64,000 nt of DNA from Neopusillimonas maritima (GTDB taxonomy: Bacteria > Pseudomonadota > Gammaproteobacteria > Burkholderiales > Burkholderiaceae_B). Location of the stretch: assembly GCF_040930455.2 (NCBI RefSeq), contig NZ_CP170494.1. One strand, 5' to 3'. The notes beneath the pieces were generated by a model that ran no database searches, had not been told where the DNA came from, and saw only the letters and a program-made list of their open reading frames with translations. Numbering within the stretch: the stretch's first letter is position 1; every line of letters starts with the position of its first letter. Below are positions 8,255 to 17,281 of the stretch, in pieces. The translations under genes were made by a program, and so were the position numbers.

Positions 8255-11200
8255 TTATACTGACGCCTTCCTGCCATGTACCATTGAATATAGAACCGGC
8301 AGCACGAATAACGTCAATAGAGTAGACGAAATAATCCCACCAATGACGACCGTAGCCAGCGGTCGCTGCACTTCGGCGCCGGTGCCGGTATTGAGGGCCA
8401 TGGGTACGAAGCCGAGACTGGCCACCAGTGCCGTCATTAATACCGGGCGCAGACGAACCAGGGAGCCCTCGACAATGGCGGTCATCAGGTCACCCTTCTC
8501 GTGCCACAGATCACGGATAAAGGCGATCATCACCAGTCCGTTGAGCACCGCCACGCCGGACAGGGCGATAAAGCCCACCCCCGCCGAGATAGATAGCGGC
8601 ATGTCCCGCAGCCACAGCGACAGCACCCCGCCGGTCAGAGCCAAAGGCACTCCCGTGAAGATGATCAGCGCGTCTTTGAAGGTACCGAAGGCCATCACCA
8701 GCAGCGCCAGAATGAGCGCCAGGGTCACCGGTACCACGATGGCCAGCCGCTGGCTGGCGGATTGCAGTTGTTCGAAGGTGCCGCCGTAATCCAGCCAATA
8801 ACCGTCAGGCAAATCCACCTCGCTGGCGATGCGTTGGCGGGCCTCATCCACAAAACCGCCAAGGTCGCGGTCGCGCACGTTGGCGGTGACCACCACCCGG
8901 CGCTTTCCGTTTTCCCGGCTGATCTGGTTGGGAGCGGGCGCCAGCTCCAGCTCAGCCACTTCCGATAACGGCACATAGCCACCGCTCGGCAGGGGCACCG
9001 GCAAATCCGCCAGGCTGTCCACATCCCGGCGGATAATCTCGGGCAGACGCACCACCAACCGGAAGCGACGATCACCTTCGTAGATCAGGCCGGCGTTTTG
9101 CCCGCCCACGCCTGCGGCTACCAGGCTCTGCAGATTGTCCACGGTCAACCCGTAGCGGGATAAGGCCATGCGCTTGGGGTGCACCGACAGCATGGGTAGC
9201 CCGGTGACCTGCTCAACCCGGGCGTCCGCCGCACCATCGATGGATTCAACGACCTCAAGAACCTCGTTGGCCGATGTCAGCAACTGATCCAGATCATCGC
9301 CAAACACCTTGATGCCCAGGTCGGCCCGCACACCGGAGATCAGTTCATTGAAGCGCATCTCAATAGGCTGGGTAAATTCATACTTGTTGCCGGGAAGCAT
9401 TTCCACTGCTTGTGCCATTTCCGCCACCAGTTCATCCTTGGTTTTGTCGGGATTCGGCCACTGATCTCGGGGTTTGAGCATGACGAAATTGTCCGCCACG
9501 CTGGGGGGCATGGGGTCAGTGGCCACCTCCGGCGTGCCGATCTTGGCGAAGACCTTATCGACTTCGGCAAATGCCTTCAGGCGATCCTCCAGCTGTTCCT
9601 GCATCGCAACGGACTGCTCCAGCCCGGTACCCGGAATGCGCAGGGCGTGAAGCGCGACATCCCCTTCATCCAGTTGCGGAATAAACTCGGACCCGAGCGT
9701 GGTTGCCAGCCAGATGCAGATGGCCAGCAACGCGGTCGCGCCGCCCAGCACCAGCCAGCGAAACCGCATGGCGAGCCGCAGCGCGGGCCTGTAGAGGGAT
9801 TTGGCACAGCCAATGATCGGACTTTCTTTCTCGCTGACTTTACCGCCCATGAAGACGGCCACGGCAGCGGGCACTACGGTCAGGGACAGCACCATCGCCG
9901 ACAACAGGGCCATCACCACGGTGGCGGCCATGGGGTGGAACATTTTGCCCTCGACGCCGGTCAGAGAAAAAATCGGTAGGTAGACGACGGTAATGATGGC
10001 GACACCGAACAGACTGGGACGAATCACTTCATTGGTAGCCTCATACACCAGTTGCAGCCGCTCCCTGAGCGCCAGTTGACCTGCCCTTTGGGCATGAGAG
10101 AGCCGCCGCACGCAATTCTCCACAATAATTACGGCGCCGTCTACGATCAGGCCGAAGTCCAGCGCCCCCAGGCTCATCAGATTGGCGGACACCCCCGACT
10201 GCACCATACCGGTGATGGTAGCCAGCATAGACAGAGGAATCACCGCTGCCGTGATCAGGGCGGCGCGCAGGTTACCCAGTAACAGGAACAGCACCACGAT
10301 CACCAGCAGCGCGCCTTCAAGCAGATTTTTTTCCACTGTGGCGATGGCCTTGTCCACCAGGCTGGTGCGATCGTACACGGTCTCTACCTTCACGCCCTCC
10401 GGCAATGAAGGCTGAATGGCCTCGAGCTTGTCCGCTATCGCCTGGGCGACGGCACGAGAGTTCTCACCCACCAGCATCATGGCGGTGCCGAGCACCGTCT
10501 CCGCACCGTCGCGGGTAGCGGCCCCGGTGCGCAGCTCCTTGCCAATTGCCACCTCGGCTACGTCGCTGACTGTCACCGGTGCGCCGCCGCGATTGACGAT
10601 CACCACTTGCTCGATCTCGGCAATAGTAGCCAGTTGGCCCTGCGAGCGCACCAACAATTGCTGGCCGTTGCGCTCGATATAGCCGGCGCCGCGATTGGCA
10701 TTATTTGCTTCCAGGGCATTGGTCAACGCCTCCAGGCTTACCCCGAACTGCAGCAATTTTTGCGGCGAAGGAGTGACATGGTATTGCTTATCGTAACCAC
10801 CGATGGTATTAATCTCGATAACCCCAGGAACCTGAGCCAACTGTGGTTTGATGATCCAGTCCTGGATCTCCCGCAGGCCGGTTGCATCGAGGGGATTACC
10901 ATCAGGAGTGGTAGCTCCGGGCAGGGCCTCCACCGTATACATGAAAATTTCGCCAAGGCCGGTGGCAATGGGACCCATCTCCGGCTCCAGCCCCGGTGGA
11001 AGCACACTTTTGATAGCGCCCAGGCGTTCGTCGATCAGGTTGCGGGCGAAGTAGATGTCGGTGCCTTCTTCGAACACCACGGTGACCTGAGACAGGCCGT
11101 AGCGGGAGATAGAGCGGGTGTACGACAGATCGGGCAGGCCGTACAACGCAGTTTCCACCGGGAAGGTGATGCGCTGCTCCGCCTCCAGGGGAGAGTAACC

Positions 11201-11362
11201 TGGTGCCTCCGTATTGATCTGCACCTGGACGTTGGTGATATCCGGTACTGCGTCGATGGGCAGGCGCTGGAAGCTCCATACTCCGACTCCGATCAGTACG
11301 AGGATCAGGGATAACATTAGATAACGCCGCTCCACCGAGAGGCGCAAGATTGCATTAATCAT
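8255..11362 (-). CDS. czcA: Heavy-metal efflux RND permease, CzcA family (system 2)
   Basis: A 1,035-residue HME-RND pump. The start is MINAILRLSVERR, followed by LPIDAVPDITNVQVQINTEA. TM4, near residues 396-412, carries the classical CzcA proton-relay signature LDFGLIVDGAVIIVEN with both Asp and the Glu, typical of Zn/Co/Cd/Ni pumps. The second half ends with SGVAVLNGLVMIAFI and a standard C-terminal TM. It follows the adaptor gene by 13 nt. The gene is visibly GC-richer than its neighbours (sampled stretches about 57-65% against 43-52% in czcC2 and czcA1), which suggests a mosaic operon. Likely substrate is a divalent transition metal. Confidence 0.93.
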   Translation of the reverse strand: MINAILRLSVERRYLMLSLILVLIGVGVWSFQRLPIDAVPDITNVQVQINTEAPGYSPLEAEQRITFPVETALYGLPDLSYTRSISRYGLSQVTVVFEEGTDIYFARNLIDERLGAIKSVLPPGLEPEMGPIATGLGEIFMYTVEALPGATTPDGNPLDATGLREIQDWIIKPQLAQVPGVIEINTIGGYDKQYHVTPSPQKLLQFGVSLEALTNALEANNANRGAGYIERNGQQLLVRSQGQLATIAEIEQVVIVNRGGAPVTVSDVAEVAIGKELRTGAATRDGAETVLGTAMMLVGENSRAVAQAIADKLEAIQPSLPEGVKVETVYDRTSLVDKAIATVEKNLLEGALLVIVVLFLLLGNLRAALITAAVIPLSMLATITGMVQSGVSANLMSLGALDFGLIVDGAVIIVENCVRRLSHAQRAGQLALRERLQLVYEATNEVIRPSLFGVAIITVVYLPIFSLTGVEGKMFHPMAATVVMALLSAMVLSLTVVPAAVAVFMGGKVSEKESPIIGCAKSLYRPALRLAMRFRWLVLGGATALLAICIWLATTLGSEFIPQLDEGDVALHALRIPGTGLEQSVAMQEQLEDRLKAFAEVDKVFAKIGTPEVATDPMPPSVADNFVMLKPRDQWPNPDKTKDELVAEMAQAVEMLPGNKYEFTQPIEMRFNELISGVRADLGIKVFGDDLDQLLTSANEVLEVVESIDGAADARVEQVTGLPMLSVHPKRMALSRYGLTVDNLQSLVAAGVGGQNAGLIYEGDRRFRLVVRLPEIIRRDVDSLADLPVPLPSGGYVPLSEVAELELAPAPNQISRENGKRRVVVTANVRDRDLGGFVDEARQRIASEVDLPDGYWLDYGGTFEQLQSASQRLAIVVPVTLALILALLVMAFGTFKDALIIFTGVPLALTGGVLSLWLRDMPLSISAGVGFIALSGVAVLNGLVMIAFIRDLWHEKGDLMTAIVEGSLVRLRPVLMTALVASLGFVPMALNTGTGAEVQRPLATVVIGGIISSTLLTLFVLPVLYSMVHGRKASV

Positions 11363-11375
11363 AGCGGGGCTCCTG

Positions 11376-12608
11376 TCAGTGGTCGTGGGTTGCGCCGGAT
11401 TTTTCGATATCGGCCTTGATCAGATAACTGTTTTCCACCACATAGCGGTCACCGGGCTGAAGCCCGGACAGTACCTCTGTTATCTCACCGTCGCTGCGGC
11501 CCAACTCAAGTGGGCGAATTTCATAGGTATCTCCCACCTGGATGAAAACCACTGTCCAGTCACGAAAAGACTGTAGGGCCCGGTTATCCACCGCTAGAGG
11601 TACTTCAACAGTGTCCACCACCAGATCCCCGGCCACCAACAATCCCGGTGTCAACAGGCCGTCACTGTTGTCTACCCCGACTCGGGCTAAGATATAGGGT
11701 GTATCGTCGCCTGCAGGAAGCAGGTGGCGGACAGTACCCTGCCGATCGATACCATCGGCAGTCACTCTGACTGTTTGGCCTACGGCAACTTCACGGCGCT
11801 GCCCAGGGAATACCCGCAGCTCGGCCCACAATGTGCTCAGATCCGTGATGGCGAACAAGGCTGTCTCCCCTGTCACCTCCCCGCCGTTGATATGGCGCTC
11901 CGTGATTACGCCATCAATGGGTGCCCGCACCACATAGGTTTGTAGGCTCTCATTGGATTCCACCTCGGCCACGGCATCGCCTTGGCTGACCAGGTCCCCC
12001 AGGTTCGCCGTCACGCGAATCACCACACCAGGGAAACGGGCTCGTACCTGTGAAACCCTATCAAGGGCGGTCGTAAGCAAACCATAGGTCTTTACGGTTT
12101 GCTCAATTACACCCGGACCTGCTTTGGCAGTTTGAATTCCCGCTTTTTCCGCTGTATCAGTCGCAATTTGGGTACGGCCCTCGTAAGATTCCCACTGCCA
12201 ATGATAGTTCCGACCTTTATAATTAAGCATTACTGAAACATCGAAGGAATGAGGCTCTGCAACGACGCCCTGACCGAGCCAGTAATCTCCATCAAAAGTA
12301 AAGTCGAAAATATCCTTCTGCCCGCCTAATCTGGTTAACTCAACCTTAAGGTTAGCGTTCTCAATAACTTGCTGACTATTTTTCATGATCCACGCGCGGT
12401 ACTCCGGTGGGACCCCTTGCTCAAAGATCAGTAACTCAACAGACACGTCATCTTGCTGTAATAACAGCCCCCCATGCGGCCCCCTGGTCTCTAGAAGACC
12501 ATTTTGAATCTCTTGATGCGCATTTTTCGTGCCCTGAGCAGCCAACACGCTCCCACTTAATAGATAAATCGCCGTTAAAACCGCACAAAGCGTTCTTATC
12601 ATCCGCAT
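11376..12608 (-). CDS. czcB: RND periplasmic adaptor, CzcB family (system 2)
   Basis: A 410-residue adaptor. Signal peptide (residues 1-23, ending near VLAAQ); an extra N-terminal beta domain (residues about 40-165, beginning TRGPHGGLLLQQDDVSVEL) found in one CzcB subgroup; then the MFP core with VRARFPGVVIRVTANLGD, VRAPIDGVITERHINGG and LWAELRVFPG. The C-terminus is GDRYVVENSYLIKADIEKSG. It joins the system 2 pump to its channel. Base composition changes within the gene: the part encoding the N-terminal domain is AT-rich like czcC2, the C-terminal two thirds GC-rich like czcA2. The shift lies near 12,050-12,120. Confidence 0.9.
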   Translation of the reverse strand: MRMIRTLCAVLTAIYLLSGSVLAAQGTKNAHQEIQNGLLETRGPHGGLLLQQDDVSVELLIFEQGVPPEYRAWIMKNSQQVIENANLKVELTRLGGQKDIFDFTFDGDYWLGQGVVAEPHSFDVSVMLNYKGRNYHWQWESYEGRTQIATDTAEKAGIQTAKAGPGVIEQTVKTYGLLTTALDRVSQVRARFPGVVIRVTANLGDLVSQGDAVAEVESNESLQTYVVRAPIDGVITERHINGGEVTGETALFAITDLSTLWAELRVFPGQRREVAVGQTVRVTADGIDRQGTVRHLLPAGDDTPYILARVGVDNSDGLLTPGLLVAGDLVVDTVEVPLAVDNRALQSFRDWTVVFIQVGDTYEIRPLELGRSDGEITEVLSGLQPGDRYVVENSYLIKADIEKSGATHDH

Positions 12609-12648
12609 AATTCATAATCCTGTTCAATATTCTCGTTACGGCAATATC

Positions 12649-13941
12649 CTATGGCTGCATCAAAGGCTGTGCAGTAAGCTCTTCGATCAACACTTGATTA
12701 AGCAATGCCTTAGCAGCAGCTTCCACCATAGCCTCACGGGCACCAAGCAAATCGCGCTGTGCAGAAACCCATTCCAAATAGCTATAACGACCACTCTCGT
12801 AGGCTTTTTGAGTAAGTGTGAGCGCCTCAGTGAGTGTGGGAATCACTAAAGACTGAAACTGTTCAACCGCACTGATACTGTGCTGGCGAGTTTGATAAGC
12901 ATCGAACAGCAATGTATGTAACTCTAAAAGAGCTGCTTGCCGGCGGTAGGCCACCTCATCTCTCGCTGCCAAGGCCGCCTGTACCTCACCCCTGTTTCGT
13001 CGCTCAGTAAAAAGCGGCACCGATAGCCCTACAACTAATGCAGTATCACCGGTCGCTTCATGACGACGGGCGCCTAACTGCCATCGAATGTCAGTCTCAG
13101 ATTCACTTTGCGCTAACTTAACCTGTGCATCACGCATGCGCTTCTCGCTGGCGTAAACACGAATCATAGGGCTGCGACTAACGCGTTGGTATAGCAAATC
13201 AAACGACTTGCCAGGCTCAACCCGAAAGAGGTTTCCCTCCAATCTTTTGAAATTTGCTTGTGTGTCACCCCAAAAAGACGCCAGCTCCGTCTTTTGAATA
13301 TCAAACTCTGTGATCAAAGCCGCTTGAGATATCCTACTTTGCGCCAGAGCCGCCCTTGCGCGCAAGACCTCGGAATTGGGCGAGGCTCCTTGTTTAACAC
13401 GACGCTCGGCAATGTTCAGAGTTGCCTCATTCAACGCCACAGCCTGTTCAGCCAAACCAAGCTTTTCTTGCAACGCTAACGCAACAACGTAACGCTGGGT
13501 CACCTTGCCTAACAAGTCCAGGGTTTCGGCTTCACGCTGGGCATCAACTAAGGCGTAGCGCGAGCTCACTGCGTTTACTCGTGCCCGACGTTTATCCCCA
13601 AGTTCAATGACAGACGACAACGACAAAGTATATTCGGCCTGCTCAAGACCGTGAAAAGCTCCGCTACCGAATGCATTCTCGACCTGCAGACCAGCCTCGT
13701 AAGCGGGGCTTTGATCAGCCGTCACACGGAGTCCCTTTATCCCCTTTAAACGAAAATTAAATACCTTCAAACTAGGGTTTCGCTCTATTACTCTGGAAAG
13801 CGCACTGGGGAGCGTTAACCTTTCTTCTTTAGACTGCGCACCTACAACATTAGGAATGACAATAAAGAAACACAACAAACAGCCACAAGCGCAACGCAAC
13901 TGTGAACGCCAAGCAGCCATAACGAGCTTGCAAAAAAACAT
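12649..13941 (-). CDS. czcC: TolC-family outer-membrane efflux channel, CzcC-like (system 2)
   Basis: A 430-residue outer-membrane factor. The N-terminal signal is preceded by a basic stretch (MAAWRSQLRCACGCLLCFF). Typical TolC helices follow, such as VIERNPSLKVFNFRL, ALVDAQREAETLDLLGKVTQ and the late ALTLTQKAYESGRYSYLEWVSAQ. It stands 40 nt before the adaptor gene and 59 nt after a CzcI-like gene, giving the order czcI-czcC-czcB-czcA. It presumably forms the outer-membrane exit duct for the second RND pump. It is only weakly similar in appearance to the system 1 channel, so the two operons are not a recent tandem duplication. Confidence 0.88.
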   Translation of the reverse strand: MFFCKLVMAAWRSQLRCACGCLLCFFIVIPNVVGAQSKEERLTLPSALSRVIERNPSLKVFNFRLKGIKGLRVTADQSPAYEAGLQVENAFGSGAFHGLEQAEYTLSLSSVIELGDKRRARVNAVSSRYALVDAQREAETLDLLGKVTQRYVVALALQEKLGLAEQAVALNEATLNIAERRVKQGASPNSEVLRARAALAQSRISQAALITEFDIQKTELASFWGDTQANFKRLEGNLFRVEPGKSFDLLYQRVSRSPMIRVYASEKRMRDAQVKLAQSESETDIRWQLGARRHEATGDTALVVGLSVPLFTERRNRGEVQAALAARDEVAYRRQAALLELHTLLFDAYQTRQHSISAVEQFQSLVIPTLTEALTLTQKAYESGRYSYLEWVSAQRDLLGAREAMVEAAAKALLNQVLIEELTAQPLMQP

Positions 13942-14000
13942 TTTGCCTCTCCTGCGAAGTTATATACGAGAAAAATTCTCAGAATAAAGTGTTCGTAAGA

Positions 14001-14411
14001 CTAGGCAATTGGAGGGCGAAACAAGGATGGATGTACTACAGAGGAAGGGTAGCTTTGTTCGTTAGACAAGGATTGCCTCCCGACCGGGACGACAATACTG
14101 ATTAAGCTTTCTACCAAAACAACATGCAAGTGAATATGATTTTGATGCCCATGATCAGACAGATAACTCAAAACCGCATCGAAAGGTGAATTGGCGCGCT
14201 CTGTATCCGAAGCAGCGGCATGGACCATAACATTGTCATGCGCAACCGAACCAACGTGGGCGTAATGATGAGTCGCTGCGTTGTGAGGCAAATTGGTATC
14301 ACCAATAGCGAAAGCCGACTGCATCGCAAGCACTAACGCCAACAAAATTGGTATCCAACGACTCTGTATCAAAATCATCAACTTGCAAAGAAAGAGATGG
14401 AATTTTACCAA
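14001..14411 (-). CDS. czcI: CzcI-like small exported protein (system 2)
   Basis: A 136-residue protein (perhaps 125 aa from the second Met) with an export signal (SRWIPILLALVLAMQSAFA). It has a His-rich middle (HNAATHHYAHVG, then DHGHQNHIHLHVV) and the tail HPSLFRPPIA. It is the first gene of the second czcCBA operon. The same position and same FRPPI-type tail as the 7650-8066 protein support a CzcI-like role in periplasmic metal sensing or modulation of the pump. No Cys pair is seen, in contrast to the system 1 homologue. Divergently transcribed from the 14499 gene across an 87-nt promoter region. Confidence 0.55.
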   Translation of the reverse strand: MVKFHLFLCKLMILIQSRWIPILLALVLAMQSAFAIGDTNLPHNAATHHYAHVGSVAHDNVMVHAAASDTERANSPFDAVLSYLSDHGHQNHIHLHVVLVESLISIVVPVGRQSLSNEQSYPSSVVHPSLFRPPIA

Positions 14412-14498
14412 TAAATTGGCTGAGTAAATTAAGAAATTTTTCTTTGCTGTGCGAAATGGTATTATGTACGCACTAATTTCAAACCGCTTATCGCATTC

Positions 14499-14846
14499 GT
14501 GAACAATAAAGTCCGTGCTCTCCTTTTAACGCTTTTAATGAGTTTGCAAGCGCTTTCGTGGGCTAGCCCATACCAGATTAGCGAACAGGCCGAACAAATA
14601 ACGCACACCATCGTTCATACTCAAGAAATTAGTCATCACCATCATACCGATGAGTCTTTGCACTTTGACGACGACTCTAATTCGCCTGCTCATCACCACC
14701 CCAACTCCAGCTCACAACTTCCTGCGCTTGAGCCCTCAGCTCTCTTGACCTTTGCCGACCCGCAAAGTGCCGCCCCAATCTTTTTCCTTTATAAAGACTA
14801 CACCTCTGTTACGCTGGAAGGGCCACTACGCCCTCCTCGAAGCTAA
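14499..14846 (+). CDS. Small exported His-rich protein with RPP tail, CzcI-like
   Basis: A 115-residue protein; the likely start is GTG, followed by a signal peptide (VRALLLTLLMSLQALSWA). The mature part has a HHHH run (ISHHHHTDESLHFDD), another AHHHP cluster and the tail LEGPLRPPRS. It is divergent from the second czc operon. Its architecture (signal, His-rich centre, proline/arginine C-terminus) matches the two CzcI-like proteins nearby, so it may be a third metal-binding periplasmic member. No enzyme motif is present. No strong Shine-Dalgarno is visible upstream of the GTG. Confidence 0.55.
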   Translation: MNNKVRALLLTLLMSLQALSWASPYQISEQAEQITHTIVHTQEISHHHHTDESLHFDDDSNSPAHHHPNSSSQLPALEPSALLTFADPQSAAPIFFLYKDYTSVTLEGPLRPPRS

Positions 14847-15173
14847 CGGCCCCACCTCTTTCCTTATCTGCGCACATCTACAGGTGTGAGGTTAACTGCA
14901 CAACGTTCATGCGACTTCGCAAACAGTAGCAGTTTCAGTACTAGGGGTTTTGGGCGCAATCTAAAAAATTGAATTAGCTGATTTGACGCCTCCGTGGACG
15001 TCAAATCAGCAAAGACTATCTGTGTTCAACGATTGCGCACAAATAAACACCGCTTGTAACAGACTCAAATCTCATCGCAGCAAACCACACCGGCAAGTAA
15101 ACCAAAAAGTGGTTTCAAACAAACTTGCGCGTACGCTTCACCGATGACGACTCTTCGAAAAGGTATTTCGACT
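14847..15173. other. 327-nt intergenic region with nested inverted repeats
   Basis: No convincing ORF. It contains a perfect 12-bp hairpin: GCTGATTTGACG at 14977-14988 and CGTCAAATCAGC at 14999-15010, loop 10 nt. An outer 8-bp inverted repeat encloses it (GCGCAATC 14954-14961, GATTGCGC 15029-15036). No T-run follows directly on either strand, though the minus strand has TTTTTT about 14 nt beyond the stem. It may be a transcription barrier, a protein site or a remnant of a mobile element. Confidence 0.5.
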
Positions 15174-16163
15174 ATGAGCAATCATAAAATCACACTCAAA
15201 GAAGAAGACTTGAGGGCAGCCCCTCTTTTTTTAAGTATTGTGGTGCCTGTATTTAACGAAGCAACTGGCATTGACGCGTTTCACTCCCGCCTACAACAAA
15301 CACTGAGCCAAATGAACGGAATAGCCAGTGAAATTTTATATATCGATGATGGCAGCACTGACACAACGCCACGTAAGTTAGAAAAAATACATGATCAGGA
15401 CGCTAACGTTAGCATTGCCCGACTGAGCCGGAATTTTGGCAAAGAAAGTGCCCTGAGCGCAGGTCTGGATCTTGCCAAGGGACAAGCCGTTATCGTCATC
15501 GATGCTGACCTACAGGATCCTCCCGAACTAATACCCGCTATGGTGCATGCGTGGCGACAAGGTGCAGATGTGGTCAACATGCGCCGTATAACCCGAGAAG
15601 GAGAATCAGCACTCAAGAAATTCACATCTCACCTGTTCTATCGCGTGATGAACCGGCTGAGCGATGTATCAATCATGCAGGATGTGGGTGATTTTCGTTT
15701 ACTGAGCCGTCGTGCCGTTGACGCATTGACTGCCATGCCAGAGCGTTGCCGCTTCATGAAAGGCCTGTATGCCTGGATCGGATTTCATCAGGTGATACTG
15801 GACTATCACCGAGAACCCCGGCACTCCGGAACCACCAAATGGCAGTACTGGGGGTTATGGAATTACGCGCTGGACGGCATCACGTCTTTTTCTACCGGCC
15901 CATTGAAGGTAGCTATGTACCTTGGGCTTATCAGTGCTCTCACCGCGTTCTTCAGCGGAGCCTACTTCTTGCTCAAGGCGTTAATTCTTGGCGATTCGGT
16001 TCCCGGATTCCCCACCTTGATCACTGCGATCTTGTTCCTGGGAGGCCTGCAATTGGTGGCCATCGGCATTGTCGGAGAATACGTCGGACGCCTATACCAT
16101 GAGGTAAAGGAACGGCCCAAATACATTCTCGATGACGTACGACACGAGAAAGGAGCAAGCTAG
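15174..16163 (+). CDS. Family 2 glycosyltransferase, GtrB/ArnC-like (undecaprenyl-phosphate sugar transferase)
   Basis: GT-A fold domain with VPVFNEA, LYIDDGSTD and VIDADLQDPPE, then QDVGDFRLLSR, followed by two C-terminal membrane helices (about residues 230-255 and 265-290) and GEYVGRLYHEVKERPKYI. This is the GtrB/DPM1-type layout that transfers a sugar from UDP to undecaprenyl phosphate at the cytoplasmic face. ATG at 15174 is preferred because AAAGG lies about 10 nt upstream; an in-frame ATG at 15144 would add 10 residues. It abuts the methyltransferase-like gene. A close paralogue lies at 40432-41433. No flippase GtrA or terminal transferase is beside it. Confidence 0.85.
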   Translation: MSNHKITLKEEDLRAAPLFLSIVVPVFNEATGIDAFHSRLQQTLSQMNGIASEILYIDDGSTDTTPRKLEKIHDQDANVSIARLSRNFGKESALSAGLDLAKGQAVIVIDADLQDPPELIPAMVHAWRQGADVVNMRRITREGESALKKFTSHLFYRVMNRLSDVSIMQDVGDFRLLSRRAVDALTAMPERCRFMKGLYAWIGFHQVILDYHREPRHSGTTKWQYWGLWNYALDGITSFSTGPLKVAMYLGLISALTAFFSGAYFLLKALILGDSVPGFPTLITAILFLGGLQLVAIGIVGEYVGRLYHEVKERPKYILDDVRHEKGAS

Positions 16164-16778
16164 ATGGCAGAGAAAAACAAAGCAAGATGCGCCGTAAAAC
16201 GCCTGCTCTTTAGCACATCGCCATGGCTGGCAGCCCGTCTGGGCATTAAGTTTGAAATGTCCACTGCAGACCGCCATTTTCTTGAGGATCAACTGTTCTC
16301 CTACATCAATGAACAGTGCGGACATGAAGGAAACATTCTTTTTATTGGTATTGACCGCTACAACTGGCACTATCCCAGACTGATACAGGGAAAATTTCAT
16401 TCAATTGATTTAAACCCCCGAAACAAGCGTTACGGCAACGGAAAGACACACACTACAGGCTCCGCTACCGAGCTGACCCGTTACTATCCTAACAACCGCT
16501 TCGATGTCGTGATTGCCAACGGGCTGATTGGGTTTGGAATCGACACGCTTGAAGACTTCGGCGCGCTTCTTTATGGATGCCATGCCATACTAAAAACCCA
16601 GGGTCTGTTGATTATCGGTTACAACGACACCCCGGAACGGCTGTCTTTTGATCCCAAGTCCGCCCGGCACATGCAGTTATTTAGCAAAACGATACCGACA
16701 ATTCCTAGTGTCGAGCACGCTTGCTATCGTGTCGAAACAGAAAGCAACCACACCTTCCTCTTCCTGGAAAAGCGCTAA
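16164..16778 (+). CDS. Class I SAM-dependent methyltransferase-like protein
   Basis: A 204-residue soluble protein starting at the codon right after the glycosyltransferase stop, so probably translationally coupled. NILFIGIDRYNWHYPRL resembles a degenerate motif I, FDVVIANGLIGFGID the acidic/motif II-III area, and CHAILKTQGLLIIGYND a motif IV-V region as in Methyltransf_11-type enzymes. The usual glycine-rich GxGxG is not evident, so activity is uncertain. Pairing with a lipid-sugar transferase suggests modification of a surface glycan or lipid. It converges on the DUF3147 pseudogene. Confidence 0.55.
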   Translation: MAEKNKARCAVKRLLFSTSPWLAARLGIKFEMSTADRHFLEDQLFSYINEQCGHEGNILFIGIDRYNWHYPRLIQGKFHSIDLNPRNKRYGNGKTHTTGSATELTRYYPNNRFDVVIANGLIGFGIDTLEDFGALLYGCHAILKTQGLLIIGYNDTPERLSFDPKSARHMQLFSKTIPTIPSVEHACYRVETESNHTFLFLEKR

Positions 16779-16811
16779 ATAATCTGAGTCCACCACCTCC
16801 GGACTGATTAT
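16779..16811 (+). terminator. Candidate hairpin terminator between convergent genes
   Basis: Immediately after the methyltransferase stop, ATAATCTGAGTCC and GGACTGATTAT can pair into an 11-bp stem with a 2-nt bulge and a short loop. It lies in the 39-nt gap between two convergent genes. There is no clear poly-U run, so this is a weak call. Confidence 0.35.
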
Positions 16812-16817
16812 CCGGAT

Positions 16818-17172
16818 TTACGCCAGCAGATCAATGTCAAAGAACACAAGAACTCGGGCAAACAGTACAAAACACACCACAGTCAACACCACCGACGCAA
16901 CGATGGCGCCCCAGAACCCAAACCTGCCCAGCAGCCAGGGAAAGGCAATAAACATGGGCAAGGTGGGTATAACGTACCAGAACGTGTAGTAAGCATGGTT
17001 GGCAATTTTTTCGCTACCCTGGTCCTCGATAGTACAACCAGAACAAGGTCAGCAACGTCACCAAGGGCAACGAAGCCACCAGGCTACCCAACCGGTCGCT
17101 TCGTTTCGCGACTTCGGAAACTAGCACAACCAGACCAGCCGTCACAAGATACTTTGTTACGATCCACAGCAT
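16818..17172 (-). pseudogene. DUF3147 family membrane protein, frameshifted
   Basis: From ATG at 17172 (AGGGA Shine-Dalgarno upstream) the minus strand encodes MLWIVTKYLVTAGLVVLVSEV and LVASLPLVTLLTLFWLYYRG, then meets a TAG near 17013. Shifting frame there restores SEKIANHAYYTFWYVIP and a further hydrophobic part ending FFDIDLLA at a TAA at 16818-16820. The joined product is about 117 residues with four hydrophobic segments, the size and pattern of the DUF3147 family. One small indel near 17,010 therefore breaks the gene, or the base call is wrong there. Function of the family is unknown. Confidence 0.7.
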
Positions 17173-17281
17173 TAGCTGTCCCTGCAAGTATGACGCTCGA
17201 TCACAATCGCATGTGCCGGTGGACACCAATCTACCACCCCGATACCTTCGCAAATTTTGAACCGTGAAAAATAGAAACGAA

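Noticed and set aside
9410..9979. 189-residue His/Gly-rich plus-strand ORF inside czcA (system 2)
   Set aside because: Shadow ORF in a GC-rich gene; composition reflects the opposite strand codons.
10607..11314. 235-residue plus-strand ORF inside czcA (system 2)
   Set aside because: Antisense to the highly conserved N-terminal half of the pump; no independent coding evidence.
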